Source: Archangium lansingense (GTDB lineage Bacteria; Myxococcota; Myxococcia; Myxococcales; Myxococcaceae). Taken from it: DNA of 64,000 nucleotides. The notes under the pieces were generated by a model. The model did not search any database and was not told where the DNA came from. It saw only the letters and a program-made list of their open reading frames with translations. The translations under genes and the position numbers were made by a program. The DNA is taken from positions 4,216,001 to 4,280,000 of the forward strand of contig NZ_JAPNKA010000001.1 in NCBI RefSeq assembly GCF_026626635.1, in the 5' to 3' direction. Of this stretch, positions 39,824-48,717 are shown in pieces. Position 1 is the stretch's first letter; each line of letters begins with the position of its first letter.

Positions 39824-40621
39824 CTAGGCCACCGCGCGCGCCGTGCCCCCGGGCTTCTCACCGGGGGAGGGCAGCAGGGCGGCGGCCACCAGCAGCGTCC
39901 ACTTCTCGTCCGAGAGGTGGGCCGGCTTCTCCAGGGCCAGCAACTCCTGCAGCTTCGTGCCGAGCGCGGAGAAGAGGCGCAGCCGGGCCTCCATCCGCAG
40001 CTCTTCGCGCCGCAGGGCCGCGGAGAGCACCAGCTCCCGCGCCTCGGCGCTCAAGCGCTTCACCCGGGAGACGAAGAGGGGATCCGCCAGCAGTCCCTCG
40101 CCTCCCAGCCCTCCCAGGGCCGAGGGCGCCTTGAGGCGGCGCTCGCGCACCACGATGGTGCCGGCCAGCATGTCCCCCAGCCGTTGGTGTGCGCCGGACA
40201 GCAGCGCCGTCACTCCGCCCACCAGATAGAAGAAGGGCAGCCTGTCCACCGGCCGCGCCAGGTTGCGCAGCGCCGCGTGATAGAAGCCGATGCGCACGCC
40301 GCTCTGCTGGATGACGCGCAGGCCCATCACCCGCTTGCCCACCGTCTGCCCGCTCCAGGCCGTCTCCAGGGCGATGCCATACCCCCAGTCCACCAGGAAG
40401 TAGAGGACGAACCCCAGCGCGCTGGCGAAGCCGGCCAAGGCGAACCCCGCCATGCTCAGCGCGATGACGAGCCCGACCGTGATGCCCGAGACGATGAGCG
40501 CGTCGATCAGCCACGCGAGGAAGCGCGCGTAGAGGCCCGCGAGCGTGAAGCGAAACTCCACGTACTCGGGCGTGAGCACGGTGTGGGTGCCGTCGAGGAG
40601 GGTGTCGGGCGTGTCCGTCAC
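39824..40621 (-). CDS. RDD-family membrane protein
   Basis: 265 residues, GTG start. The RDD domain covers about 20-165: YARFLAWLIDALIVSGITV, then membrane helices, the motif GQTVGKRVMGLRVIQ and AALRNLARPVDRLPFFYLVG. Residues 170-265 are a soluble helical tail with ARELVLSAALRREELRME. Function is unsettled in the family; RDD proteins often adjoin SpoIIM-family proteins and one of those is encoded at 51.1 kb on the other strand, about 10 kb away. Confidence 0.88.
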   Translation of the reverse strand: MTDTPDTLLDGTHTVLTPEYVEFRFTLAGLYARFLAWLIDALIVSGITVGLVIALSMAGFALAGFASALGFVLYFLVDWGYGIALETAWSGQTVGKRVMGLRVIQQSGVRIGFYHAALRNLARPVDRLPFFYLVGGVTALLSGAHQRLGDMLAGTIVVRERRLKAPSALGGLGGEGLLADPLFVSRVKRLSAEARELVLSAALRREELRMEARLRLFSALGTKLQELLALEKPAHLSDEKWTLLVAAALLPSPGEKPGGTARAVA

Positions 40622-40646
40622 GGTCCCAGTCTAGGCCAGAGTGGGC

Positions 40647-40772
40647 CTATCCCGCCCAGCGGGATGTCTTCTCGTTGAGGATTCGCTGCACGGTCTCCCT
40701 CCAGGGCTCATAGCCCTCGACGCTCTGCTCCAGGTACTCCTGCATGTAGAAGTCCGTGTACTCCCAATGCAT
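40647..40772 (-). CDS. Possible small protein or gene remnant
   Basis: 41 codons: MHWEYTDFYMQEYLEQSVEG and a further 21 residues ending SRWAG. The aromatic/acidic make-up reads like real protein and not like a chance frame, but nothing upstream continues it convincingly and no family was recognised. Lies between the RDD gene and a divergent gene. Confidence 0.3.
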   Translation of the reverse strand: MHWEYTDFYMQEYLEQSVEGYEPWRETVQRILNEKTSRWAG

Positions 40773-40956
40773 GAGAGGCCCTGTCGGCGAGGGTTGCAGC
40801 CACCCTCGGGAGTTGGCCCAGTTCGCCAGGAGGTGGCCCCACCAGCATGCGTGGCGCACAGAATAATTCCGTTGGCACGACGTCCTGAGTGCCACCTTCA
40901 ACAATGCTGAACGGAGTGGACCCCTGGTCCGCCATCCCCTGGGAGGGGGATTTTTC

Positions 40957-42090
40957 ATGCGTTTCTGTTCGCGCAGTCTTGCTGCTGCTCTGGCCCTGTT
41001 CGCCTCTGGCTCCGCTTCCGCCGTGGAGCTGAACTATCAGTGGAAGAAGGGCGATGTGCATCGCTTCCAATATGAGGATGACTCGACCGTCGAGATGAAG
41101 ATGCCCGGCGGTATGGGCGGCATGCAGATGCCCGGGATGGACATGGGCAAGGGCGGCATGAACGTCCGCATGAGGGTCCAGTCGATCTTCAGCCAGAAGG
41201 TGCTCGCGGTGCGCCCGGACGGTACGGCCGAGGTGGAGCTCACCCTGGAGAAGATGGAGCTGATCGGCGGGGACAAGCGCGTCACCACCCTCGACAAGAT
41301 TCCCGCCGCGGCGAAGAGGGTGAAGGCCGAGGTGGACCGCAAGGGCAACGCGAAGTTCTTCAAGATGGTGACGGTCTACATCCAGGAAGGCCGCACCGTG
41401 GTGGGCGTGCACAACGTGCAGGCGGGGCCCCGGGGCGCCAGCGCCTCGATGACCGCGGGCGACACGCGCGTCGACGTGGTGGCCGCCGTGGACCCGAAGA
41501 GCGGCACCGTCTCCCTGGCCATGGAGGAGAAGAAGGCTCCGCCGCCGGCGCTCAAGGCCGTGAAGATCAAGGAGGAGGATCCCTCCGTGGACGTCCTCCC
41601 GAAGCAGCTCTTCGAGATGATGGTGCTTCCCGATGGCGACATGGCGCCGGGCGGCCGCTACGAGGTGGCCACGCCCATGGGCGCCATGGCGATGACCCTC
41701 TCCGAGATCGAGAACAACCTGGCCCAGCTGCGCACCACCGTGGCCCAGAAGGCCGCGGCTCCTGCCGAAGAGGGGGCGGCTGGCGCGGCTGAGCAGGAGT
41801 CCGGTGCCGAGGACGAGGGTGGTTCCGCTCAGGCCATGGGCGGCATGAACATGGGCGGCATGGGCGGCATGAACATGGGCGGCGGCATGAACATGGGCGG
41901 CGGCATGCCCGGCAAGGGCGGCGGCGCGGGCTCGGCCATGGGCATGAAGGTGGACGTGGATGCGACCAGCGGCTTCGACGTGGCGGCCGGCCGGCTCGTC
42001 CGCATCGAGGGTACCCAGGTCATCGAGCAGGCCATGGGCGGCATGGGCGGCACGAAGGTCCGCTCGCGCTTCTCCCTGCAGCGGCTGTAG
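40957..42090 (+). CDS. Exported Met/Gly-rich protein (DUF6263-like)
   Basis: 377 residues. Signal peptide RSLAAALALFASGSASA, then ELNYQWKKGDVHRFQYEDD, a pattern of exported proteins in the DUF6263 group. Two Met/Gly/Pro-rich runs stand out: near 50-70 (MPGGMGGMQMPGMDMGKGG) and near 290-325 (repeats of GGMNMGG, encoded by a short DNA repeat at about 41835-41910). Rest is beta-rich. Closely spaced Met residues could bind Cu(I), which is inference. GGGAGGGGG before the ATG supports the start. Its stop is next to the convergent stop of the following gene. Confidence 0.75.
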   Translation: MRFCSRSLAAALALFASGSASAVELNYQWKKGDVHRFQYEDDSTVEMKMPGGMGGMQMPGMDMGKGGMNVRMRVQSIFSQKVLAVRPDGTAEVELTLEKMELIGGDKRVTTLDKIPAAAKRVKAEVDRKGNAKFFKMVTVYIQEGRTVVGVHNVQAGPRGASASMTAGDTRVDVVAAVDPKSGTVSLAMEEKKAPPPALKAVKIKEEDPSVDVLPKQLFEMMVLPDGDMAPGGRYEVATPMGAMAMTLSEIENNLAQLRTTVAQKAAAPAEEGAAGAAEQESGAEDEGGSAQAMGGMNMGGMGGMNMGGGMNMGGGMPGKGGGAGSAMGMKVDVDATSGFDVAAGRLVRIEGTQVIEQAMGGMGGTKVRSRFSLQRL

Positions 42091-44670
42091 TCAGGCCGCC
42101 CGCCAGTGGGCCCGGAGCCACTCCGAGGCGTGGTGCCGTGCGAAGAGCCGGCCCACGCCGTGCTCGTCCACCAGCTCCCAGACGCCCATTCCCCCCTTCC
42201 GCTCGAGTCCCTTGAACATCACCCGGCCGACGTACCGGAACACCTCAGCCAGCTCTCCGGTTGGGTGGAAGCCCACCGTCAGTCTCAGGGGCTCGGGCGG
42301 GAAGAAGTAGCGCTGGTGGAGGTCCGGATGCAGCGTCTCCGGCGCCGCCTCGAACTGGCAGAAGAACCGCTGATCCCCCACCGTCTCCTGGTAGGCCAGC
42401 AGCGTCTCCTCAGAGACCGCCACGCCCGCGTTGTAGATGTCTCCCGGCGCGTTCTCCCCTTGCTTCGCGGCGTCCTCCAGCGCGTCCCGCAGCGACTGCT
42501 CCAGCGCCCGCCTCGCCCTCTCCATATCGCCCGCCTTCAGCGCCGCTCGGGCCTCGGCTTCGGCGGAGTAGGGCACCTGCACCGACAGCGGCGCGCCTAC
42601 GAACACCAGCCAGGGATGGGCCAGATGGGGATTGCCTCGCCGCTGCCGCTCCTGCGTGAGCAGCGCGTCCGCCTTCGCCCGCGCCGCCCCCGAGCGCGCC
42701 GTGCCTCGGGCGCTCTCGTTGATGCGGTCCGCGATCGCCACCTTGGAGAGGCCGAACACGTCGTCCTCCAGGGTGACGACCAGCGGCGCCGGGCCGTATG
42801 AGACGAACACCCCTGCCTCCAGGCCCTCACCTCGGCCTCGCGCCAACGCTGCTTCCTTCTCCCTCTGGATGATGGCTCGCACCCCCGGTCGGGCCGCTTG
42901 CAGCTTGCGCTCGTACTCCTCCTCGATGGCCTTCAGCCCTGCTTCCACCTGCTCGCGGGAGATGGCCTGGGCAAGGCGCTTCTCGTAGGACACGAGCTGG
43001 CGGCGGATTCCCACCGCGAGCGTCACCAGTCGATCCACCGTCCCGCTCAGCGAGAGCGCGTCTCCCAGCAGGTTGTTGACCGAGACGCCTCCCTTGTCGG
43101 AGAGCTGTGACATGCCCCCGTACAGCGCCTTCGCGTCGGCGAGGATGGGGAGGTAGAACTCCCGCCGCAGGAAGTCCGCCATCGCCGCGCCGCCGAGCAG
43201 CTGCGTGCGTCGGGTGAAGTCCTTCACGTCCACGAACAGGTGCGCCACCGGGGCGCTCACCGCCGAGCGCAGCAGCGGCCCCGGCTTCGTGGAGAGCAGG
43301 TAGAGCCGCCCGGCCTGGTACTCTGCCTCCAGCCCTCCCTCCACCTCCTCTCCGGTGCGCGGCTCCATCATGCGCCGCAGCGGGAACAAGGTGCGCTCCA
43401 GCCACAGGTCGCAGACGAACGCCGTGGCGGCCCTCGCGTAGCTGGTCTGGGCCTTGGCGCGAGAGAGCCCAGCGGCCGCCGCGGGCTCCTTGACCGAATA
43501 CTCCTTGAGGCGGGCGGCCAGATCGTTCAGCGCCTCGGCCGAGGAGCCCTTCAGCGTCTCTGTGTAGGTCCGCAGCTCCTTCACCAGATGCTTGCGTTCC
43601 TTGTCATCGGCGAGCAGGGCCGTCAGTTGAGCGGGGCGTGTGGCGAGCTCCCGCAGGTACTGCGTCAGGGCCGCCTGGAAGCCGCCGCCTTCACCCAGGC
43701 GCACCGCGCGCACCAGCGACTCGCGCAGGGCGCTCACGCCCACCGCCAGCTCGGCCTTGCGCGCCAGCACTTCGTCTTTCGAGAGCACCTGCTCCAGCGT
43801 GGCCCGCACCGTGTCCACCGGCAGGCCGCCGGGGTACTGCGCCACCAGCTTCTCCTCGTCCGGGACTCCGGCCAGCAGCTCGCAGCCGTAGAGCGTGGAG
43901 CCTCCTGTCAGCAGCAGCTTCGTACCTCCCAGCACCGCCATGGGCCCCAGCGCCGACTCGATACGCGTGGCCAGCTCCTCGGAGGGCTGGGCCTCTCGCA
44001 CCGCTCGCTCCACCCCCAGTCGCAGCGCAAGGTACAGGCCGGTGGTCGCGCCCGTTATCAACTGCCGCTGCACCGTGGCCGGCAGGTCCAGCGTGCGCAG
44101 CGCTCCCTCCACGCTCGGCAGCAGCGAGGACAGCATCAGCGCCACCAGGGCCGGCGTCTCCTCTCGCCCGCGCGATTCCTTCATCTCCGCGAAGGCCCGC
44201 CGCATCAGCTCGATGACCAATGCCACGAGCGAGCGTCCTCCACCCCCCGGCCCCAGCCAGGCCGCCATCACCCCGCCAGTGAGCAGCGGGTGCGTGAGCG
44301 TGGCCAGGTCCGCGGTGGCTCGCGTGTCCGGGCCTCCCGTACCGGGCGACAGCGTCGGTGGCAGCGGGGGCAGGGTGGAGTACTCCTCCACCAGCAGGAA
44401 GCGATCGAACTCCCCGGTGGAGAGCAGCTCCCGATGCCTCGACAGCAACATCACCGCGAGCTGCCTCGCGCCCTGGGTAAAGAGCGCGGCGGTCTCCGGA
44501 GTGATGTGGAAGGGCAGCCGCAGCTCCGCCAGCGACACCCCCAGCGAGAAGCGCAGCCGCCCCGGCTCCAGCCGCAACAGCTCGGACACGCGTCCGTACA
44601 GCTGAGTGACCAGCTCGAAACGGCGTTGCGCGATGGGTGAGACCACGGCCCCCTGTGCCGACAGGCTCAT
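42091..44670 (-). CDS. Large cytosolic protein with degenerate nucleotidyl-cyclase core
   Basis: 859 residues, no membrane helices. The N-terminal 450 are mainly helical and unrecognised. From about 470 comes VAHLFVDVKDFTRRTQLLGG, and near 530 NNLLGDALSLSG. These resemble the two metal-Asp blocks of class III cyclases (LFxDIxGFT and IGDxxMAxFG), keeping both aspartates. The second half of a cyclase (substrate Lys/Asp and the VNxAAR block) is weak or absent, though DVFGLSKVAIADRINESARG could be a relic. The last 200 residues include AKGDMERARRALEQSLRDAL-type helices and a beta end. Active cyclase, pseudo-cyclase or sensor cannot be told apart. Confidence 0.6.
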   Translation of the reverse strand: MSLSAQGAVVSPIAQRRFELVTQLYGRVSELLRLEPGRLRFSLGVSLAELRLPFHITPETAALFTQGARQLAVMLLSRHRELLSTGEFDRFLLVEEYSTLPPLPPTLSPGTGGPDTRATADLATLTHPLLTGGVMAAWLGPGGGGRSLVALVIELMRRAFAEMKESRGREETPALVALMLSSLLPSVEGALRTLDLPATVQRQLITGATTGLYLALRLGVERAVREAQPSEELATRIESALGPMAVLGGTKLLLTGGSTLYGCELLAGVPDEEKLVAQYPGGLPVDTVRATLEQVLSKDEVLARKAELAVGVSALRESLVRAVRLGEGGGFQAALTQYLRELATRPAQLTALLADDKERKHLVKELRTYTETLKGSSAEALNDLAARLKEYSVKEPAAAAGLSRAKAQTSYARAATAFVCDLWLERTLFPLRRMMEPRTGEEVEGGLEAEYQAGRLYLLSTKPGPLLRSAVSAPVAHLFVDVKDFTRRTQLLGGAAMADFLRREFYLPILADAKALYGGMSQLSDKGGVSVNNLLGDALSLSGTVDRLVTLAVGIRRQLVSYEKRLAQAISREQVEAGLKAIEEEYERKLQAARPGVRAIIQREKEAALARGRGEGLEAGVFVSYGPAPLVVTLEDDVFGLSKVAIADRINESARGTARSGAARAKADALLTQERQRRGNPHLAHPWLVFVGAPLSVQVPYSAEAEARAALKAGDMERARRALEQSLRDALEDAAKQGENAPGDIYNAGVAVSEETLLAYQETVGDQRFFCQFEAAPETLHPDLHQRYFFPPEPLRLTVGFHPTGELAEVFRYVGRVMFKGLERKGGMGVWELVDEHGVGRLFARHHASEWLRAHWRAA

Positions 44671-44690
44671 GGCCCCATTATTTCACTTTT

Positions 44691-45392
44691 TCAGCCTGCC
44701 TTGAACTGGGCCGCCCCGTCGTAGGTCGCGTTGGAGTTCGCTCCAGGCAGCGTGTCCTCCAGCGTCTGCCCGTCCGAGGCCGTCACCCGCACCTTGAGGG
44801 CGCCGGTGCCCATGCCCGCGGGCTCGACGAAGTAGTTGTAGCTCTCGCGCTTGACGTTCACCCAGGCGCCGTTCTTCCAGTATTCGAGCTTCGTCACGGG
44901 CATGCGGTGGTTGAGCACCTGGATGGCGGTCCACCACTGCGAGCTGCCGTCCTTGAGGTGGTAGCGGACGGGGCCCTGCACGTCGCACGTCACCATGCGC
45001 CAGCGCACATTCACGCGGCCGGCGACGGGGTCGGCGATCTTCTCGAAGGCCGAGCGGCTGAGGTCCAGGTGGCCCCGGGTGGGGCAGTCGGGGCAGGAGT
45101 CCACGATGCGCACGCGCAGGTTGCCCTTGGGGCCCTCGATCTCCACGCACGAGCCGCACACCGCGCTGTTCTCGTACTGGCCGATGTTCATCGCGGCTAC
45201 GTCCATGTTCCCGGGGCTGGGCTGGAAGCTGCAATTGCCCGAGCCATCCGCGTCATAGAAGGTGATGAGGCCGTCCTGGTACTCGCCGAGGGCTTTCAGG
45301 GCCCCGGTGGGGTCGGTGGGGCCACAGGCCGTCAGCAGCGGGAGCAGGATCGCCGCGAGCAGACGGACGGGAGCGGGCTTCTCGATGCGCAT
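44691..45392 (-). CDS. Expansin-like lipoprotein
   Basis: 233 residues. Lipoprotein signal LLAAILLPLLTACG. Domain 1 (about 35-135) is a six-stranded double-psi beta-barrel with GLITFYDADGSGNCSF, AVCGSCVEIEGPKG, RIVDSCPDCPTRGHLDLS: paired cysteines and the GHLDLS that contains the expansin Asp. Domain 2 (about 140-233) is the binding module with SSQWWTAIQVLNHRMPVTKL and its aromatic residues. Bacterial EXLX proteins loosen cellulose/peptidoglycan without hydrolysis. As a lipid-anchored form it would act at the cell surface or periplasm. Family members are usually secreted free. Confidence 0.88.
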   Translation of the reverse strand: MRIEKPAPVRLLAAILLPLLTACGPTDPTGALKALGEYQDGLITFYDADGSGNCSFQPSPGNMDVAAMNIGQYENSAVCGSCVEIEGPKGNLRVRIVDSCPDCPTRGHLDLSRSAFEKIADPVAGRVNVRWRMVTCDVQGPVRYHLKDGSSQWWTAIQVLNHRMPVTKLEYWKNGAWVNVKRESYNYFVEPAGMGTGALKVRVTASDGQTLEDTLPGANSNATYDGAAQFKAG

Positions 45393-45556
45393 GGCTGGAT
45401 CTCCTCTCAGCGGGGAAGGGGGACGGGAGTGTAACGCGTCCGAGCGGCGGCGCCCGGCTGCTTGCTCCAGGAGCGTCCCCCCGGAGAGGGACCGGGCGGG
45501 GGTTAGCGGCTCGGGGCTCGCTCCGCACCTACCCAGAGTGATAAGCCGGGCTCCCG

Positions 45557-47419
45557 ATGGCGGCGAACCCTGTCCCCGTAGTGGAGACTCGCAGCGCGGA
45601 GCGTGGCACGGAGGCGCCTCCTCCTCCCACCGGGGAGAAGGGCACCCCAGCGGCCCCGCGAGGTCTCCCGCTTTTCATTCGCCTGTTCCTCCTCATCCTG
45701 CTCTGTGCGTTGCCAACCCTGGGGGGTCTGGGCTGGGTGATGATGGATGCCAACGTGGTCGCCCTCACGGAGACCGTTCGCCACCAGCACCGCGCCATCG
45801 TCTGGGACGTGCAGCGGACCGTCCGGAGCGGGCTGGCTCGTGTCGAGCAAGACCTCGAGGACATCTCTACAATCCTCTTCGGGCCCGGGCTGGGCGATGA
45901 TGCCACGCGCTACGCCCTCGCCGGCTCCCGGGTGGCGGCGCTGCGCGGCATCGACTTCGTCACGCTCTACGCCCCGAGTGGCCAGAGCGTCACCACCGTG
46001 AAGGCCGAGGAGGTGCCGGATCCGCGGATGCCCTCCCGGTTGGAGCCCGCACTCCTCGAGGCCCTTCGTGCCTCCAACGGCAAACTCGTCATCCAGCGAG
46101 TGCACACGAACGCGCAGGGGGAGCCAGTGCTCGAGGCTTTCTTCCCCATCGTCCGTGACGACGGCTCCGTACGTGCCGTGCTTGGTACCCTGGTGAAGCT
46201 CCGTGACCTGTGCGAGCTGTTGGGCGAGCTCAGCGAGAAGTTCCTTGGCTCACGCGAGAATGTCTTCGTCGTGGATCGCGAGCGTCGGCTCGTGCTCCAC
46301 GGGGACCTCGCCCGGGTGGCTGCTCGCGAGGATCTGTCCCGGCATGGCCTCTTCAAGGCGCTCAGCGGCGACTCCTCCTTCGACACCGACATGGTCGCTA
46401 TCTCGGACTTCCAGCTTGACGGAGAGGAGATGGTCGGCTCGCTGGAGACCCTCTCCGAGCGGGGCTGGGCGGTGGCTGTGCAGCAGCCCCAGTCCGTGGT
46501 GTACGCGTCGCTGTCGGCGATGCGCAGGTCTATCCTCTTCGCGCTCGCCCTGGCCGTGCTGGTTGCCTTGGCGGTGGGCCTGTTCGGGGCCCGGCAGCTC
46601 ACCCAGCCCATCCGCGAGCTCGTGGCTGCGACGCGGGCCCTCGCCGAGCGCACCTTCCGCGGTGTGAGCGAGCGCGTTACCCGGCGCGGGGACGAGCTGG
46701 GCACTCTGGGCCGCGCCTTCGACAGCATGGCCGTCACACTGGAGGCCAAGGAGCGCGAGGTCGTCACCCAGACGCAGGTGCGCGCGGCCCTCAGCCGCTA
46801 CCTGTCTCCCGATGTGGTGGACCTGGTGGTGTCGAACCCGGAGCAGCTCCGGCTCGGTGGCGAGCGCCGCGAGGTCACCATCCTCTTCGCCGACGTGGTG
46901 GGCTTCACCAAGCTGTCCGAGTCCCAGCCGCCGGAAACCATCGTCGCGCTGCTCAACGAGCTGTTCACCTTCGCCACCGAAATCATCCAGCGGCGCGGGG
47001 GCATCATCGACAAGTTCATCGGCGACTGCGTCATGGCGGTGTGGGGCTCGCCCCAGTCGCACCCGGACGACGCGCTGCGCGCGGTGCAGGCGGCCGAGGA
47101 CCTGCGGCGCTGGCTCGACGTGGGCAACCGCCGCTGGCGCGCGCGCTGGGGCATCGAGATCCAGCTCGCCATCGGTATCCACACCGGCCCCGCGGTGGCG
47201 GGCAACGTCGGCAGCGAGAAACGCATGGAGTACACCGTCATCGGTGACACCGTGAACGTGGCCGCGCGCATCGAGTCCATGGCCCAGCCGGGGCAGATTC
47301 TCGTCAGCGAGGCCACGCGCGAGCGCATCGGTGACAGCGGCGTGGAGCTGGTTCCCGCCGGTGAGCGCCAGCTCCACGGCCGCACCGCGGCCACCCGCAT
47401 CTTCGAGGTGCCACTCTGA
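45557..47419 (+). CDS. Membrane sensor adenylate/guanylate cyclase
   Basis: 620 residues. Pro-rich N-terminus, helix (LPLFIRLFLLILLCALPTLG), an extracytoplasmic Cache-like sensor to about 315, a second helix (ILFALALAVLVALAVGLFGA), HAMP, and a class III cyclase domain (about 420-605). The latter has both metal aspartates (ILFADVVGFTKLSE; DKFIGDCVMAVWG), the purine Lys in IIDKFIGD, and TVIGDTVNVAARIES with the transition-state Asn and Arg. So it is a complete catalytic domain that works as a homodimer, probably an adenylate cyclase. Its TGA overlaps the kinase ATG, a coupled operon. Confidence 0.93.
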   Translation: MAANPVPVVETRSAERGTEAPPPPTGEKGTPAAPRGLPLFIRLFLLILLCALPTLGGLGWVMMDANVVALTETVRHQHRAIVWDVQRTVRSGLARVEQDLEDISTILFGPGLGDDATRYALAGSRVAALRGIDFVTLYAPSGQSVTTVKAEEVPDPRMPSRLEPALLEALRASNGKLVIQRVHTNAQGEPVLEAFFPIVRDDGSVRAVLGTLVKLRDLCELLGELSEKFLGSRENVFVVDRERRLVLHGDLARVAAREDLSRHGLFKALSGDSSFDTDMVAISDFQLDGEEMVGSLETLSERGWAVAVQQPQSVVYASLSAMRRSILFALALAVLVALAVGLFGARQLTQPIRELVAATRALAERTFRGVSERVTRRGDELGTLGRAFDSMAVTLEAKEREVVTQTQVRAALSRYLSPDVVDLVVSNPEQLRLGGERREVTILFADVVGFTKLSESQPPETIVALLNELFTFATEIIQRRGGIIDKFIGDCVMAVWGSPQSHPDDALRAVQAAEDLRRWLDVGNRRWRARWGIEIQLAIGIHTGPAVAGNVGSEKRMEYTVIGDTVNVAARIESMAQPGQILVSEATRERIGDSGVELVPAGERQLHGRTAATRIFEVPL

Positions 47420-48717
47420 TGCTCGAAGTGGGCACGGTCGTCGGTGAGCGCTTCCGCGTCCTGCGAGCGCTCGGCAAGGGGGGCATGGGCGCGGTCTTCG
47501 AGGCGGAGCAACTCGGCCTGGGCCGCCACGTGGCCCTCAAGGTGATGCATCCGCACATCGCCAGCGCTCCCGGCTTCACCGAGCGTTTCCAGCGCGAGGC
47601 CCAGGTGCTGGCCCGACTTCGCCACCCGGGCACCGTGGAGGTGTACGACTACGGGCTCGACTCCGGCTTCCTCTTCCTCGCCATGGAGTTGGTGTCCGGC
47701 GAGACGGTGGACTCCCTGGTGATGCGCGAGGGCTCGCTGCCGGTGTCTCGCGCGGTGGGGCTGGCCGTGCAGGTGCTGGAGGTGCTGGAGGCCGCGCACG
47801 CGCTCGGCATCATTCACCGGGATCTCAAGCCCGCGAACCTCTTCCTGGAGCCCCATCCGGGCGGCGAGCGTGTGAAGGTGCTCGACTTCGGCCTGGCGGC
47901 GCTCAGCGGCGAGCTGCACGCGCGCCTCACCCAGGAGGGCATGTCCGTGGGCACACCGGGCTTCATGTCCCCGGAGCAGATGCGCGGGCGGCAGACGGAC
48001 GGGCGCAGCGACCTGTACTCCCTGGGGTGCGTGCTCTACGAGCTGCTCACCGGGTTTCCTCCCTTCCCGGTGATGTCCTCGGCAGAGGTGGTCGCCGCAC
48101 ACCTCTACAAGCCGGTGCCCTCGTTCCACGAGGTACGGCCGGACCTCTCGCTGCCCGAGCGCCTGGAGTCCCTGGTGCGCAAGGCGATGGAGAAGCTGCC
48201 CGAGTCGCGTCCGCCCGATGCTGCCTCCATGCGCCAGGAACTGCTGGCCGTGCTCTCCGAGCCGGTGGGGCCGCCCCCGCTGCCGAAGAAGCGGGGCGAG
48301 GGAAAGAAGTCGGAGCGGGGGCTCGGGCGGATGCAGCACGAGGTTCCTGTGCCCAAGCCCGTGGCCGGTGGCGCGCCCGTGGCCGTGTTGGCTCCCAGGC
48401 ACCAGGACGCCGCCGCGAACACGTTGGTGATGTCGCTCGCCGCGTGTGGATTCCAGGCGTGGGTGGCCTCGGAGACAGAGCCCTGGCACGCCTTCGGCGC
48501 GCTGCTTGTCGTCGCGGATGGGCGCGAGTCGCTCGCCTGGGCGAGGACCCTGGCCGCGCGCCCGGGCTCTCCTCCTGTTCTGCTGTGTGGTCCCGCGGAT
48601 GACTGGGACCTGGTGACGGGCGCACTCGAGGGTGGACTGTTCGACTTCGTCCCCCTGCCGCTCGATCCGATGGATCTGACCCGGAAGGTGTCGCGTGCTC
48701 AGAAGCTCAAGCGCTAG
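47419..48717 (+). CDS. Ser/Thr protein kinase with receiver-like C-terminal domain
   Basis: 432 residues. PknB-type kinase (about 10-275): Gly loop LGKGGMGAVFEAE, Lys in HVALKVMHPH, catalytic IIHRDLKPANLF, metal LDFGLAAL and GTPGFMSPEQ. After a basic linker, residues 315-432 look like a response-regulator fold without its phospho-Asp: VAVLAPRHQDAAANTLVMSL, WVASETEPWHAF, ALLVVADGRESLAWARTL, DFVPLPLDPMDLTRKV (the end is typical of receivers). No membrane helix. The start overlaps the cyclase stop and the end overlaps the next start by 23 bases. Confidence 0.9.
   Translation: MLEVGTVVGERFRVLRALGKGGMGAVFEAEQLGLGRHVALKVMHPHIASAPGFTERFQREAQVLARLRHPGTVEVYDYGLDSGFLFLAMELVSGETVDSLVMREGSLPVSRAVGLAVQVLEVLEAAHALGIIHRDLKPANLFLEPHPGGERVKVLDFGLAALSGELHARLTQEGMSVGTPGFMSPEQMRGRQTDGRSDLYSLGCVLYELLTGFPPFPVMSSAEVVAAHLYKPVPSFHEVRPDLSLPERLESLVRKAMEKLPESRPPDAASMRQELLAVLSEPVGPPPLPKKRGEGKKSERGLGRMQHEVPVPKPVAGGAPVAVLAPRHQDAAANTLVMSLAACGFQAWVASETEPWHAFGALLVVADGRESLAWARTLAARPGSPPVLLCGPADDWDLVTGALEGGLFDFVPLPLDPMDLTRKVSRAQKLKR

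Noticed and set aside
40773..40958. Upstream extension of the 41-codon frame to 40958
   Set aside because: That part is Arg/Trp/Ser-rich and overlaps the leader and SD of the divergent gene at 40957.
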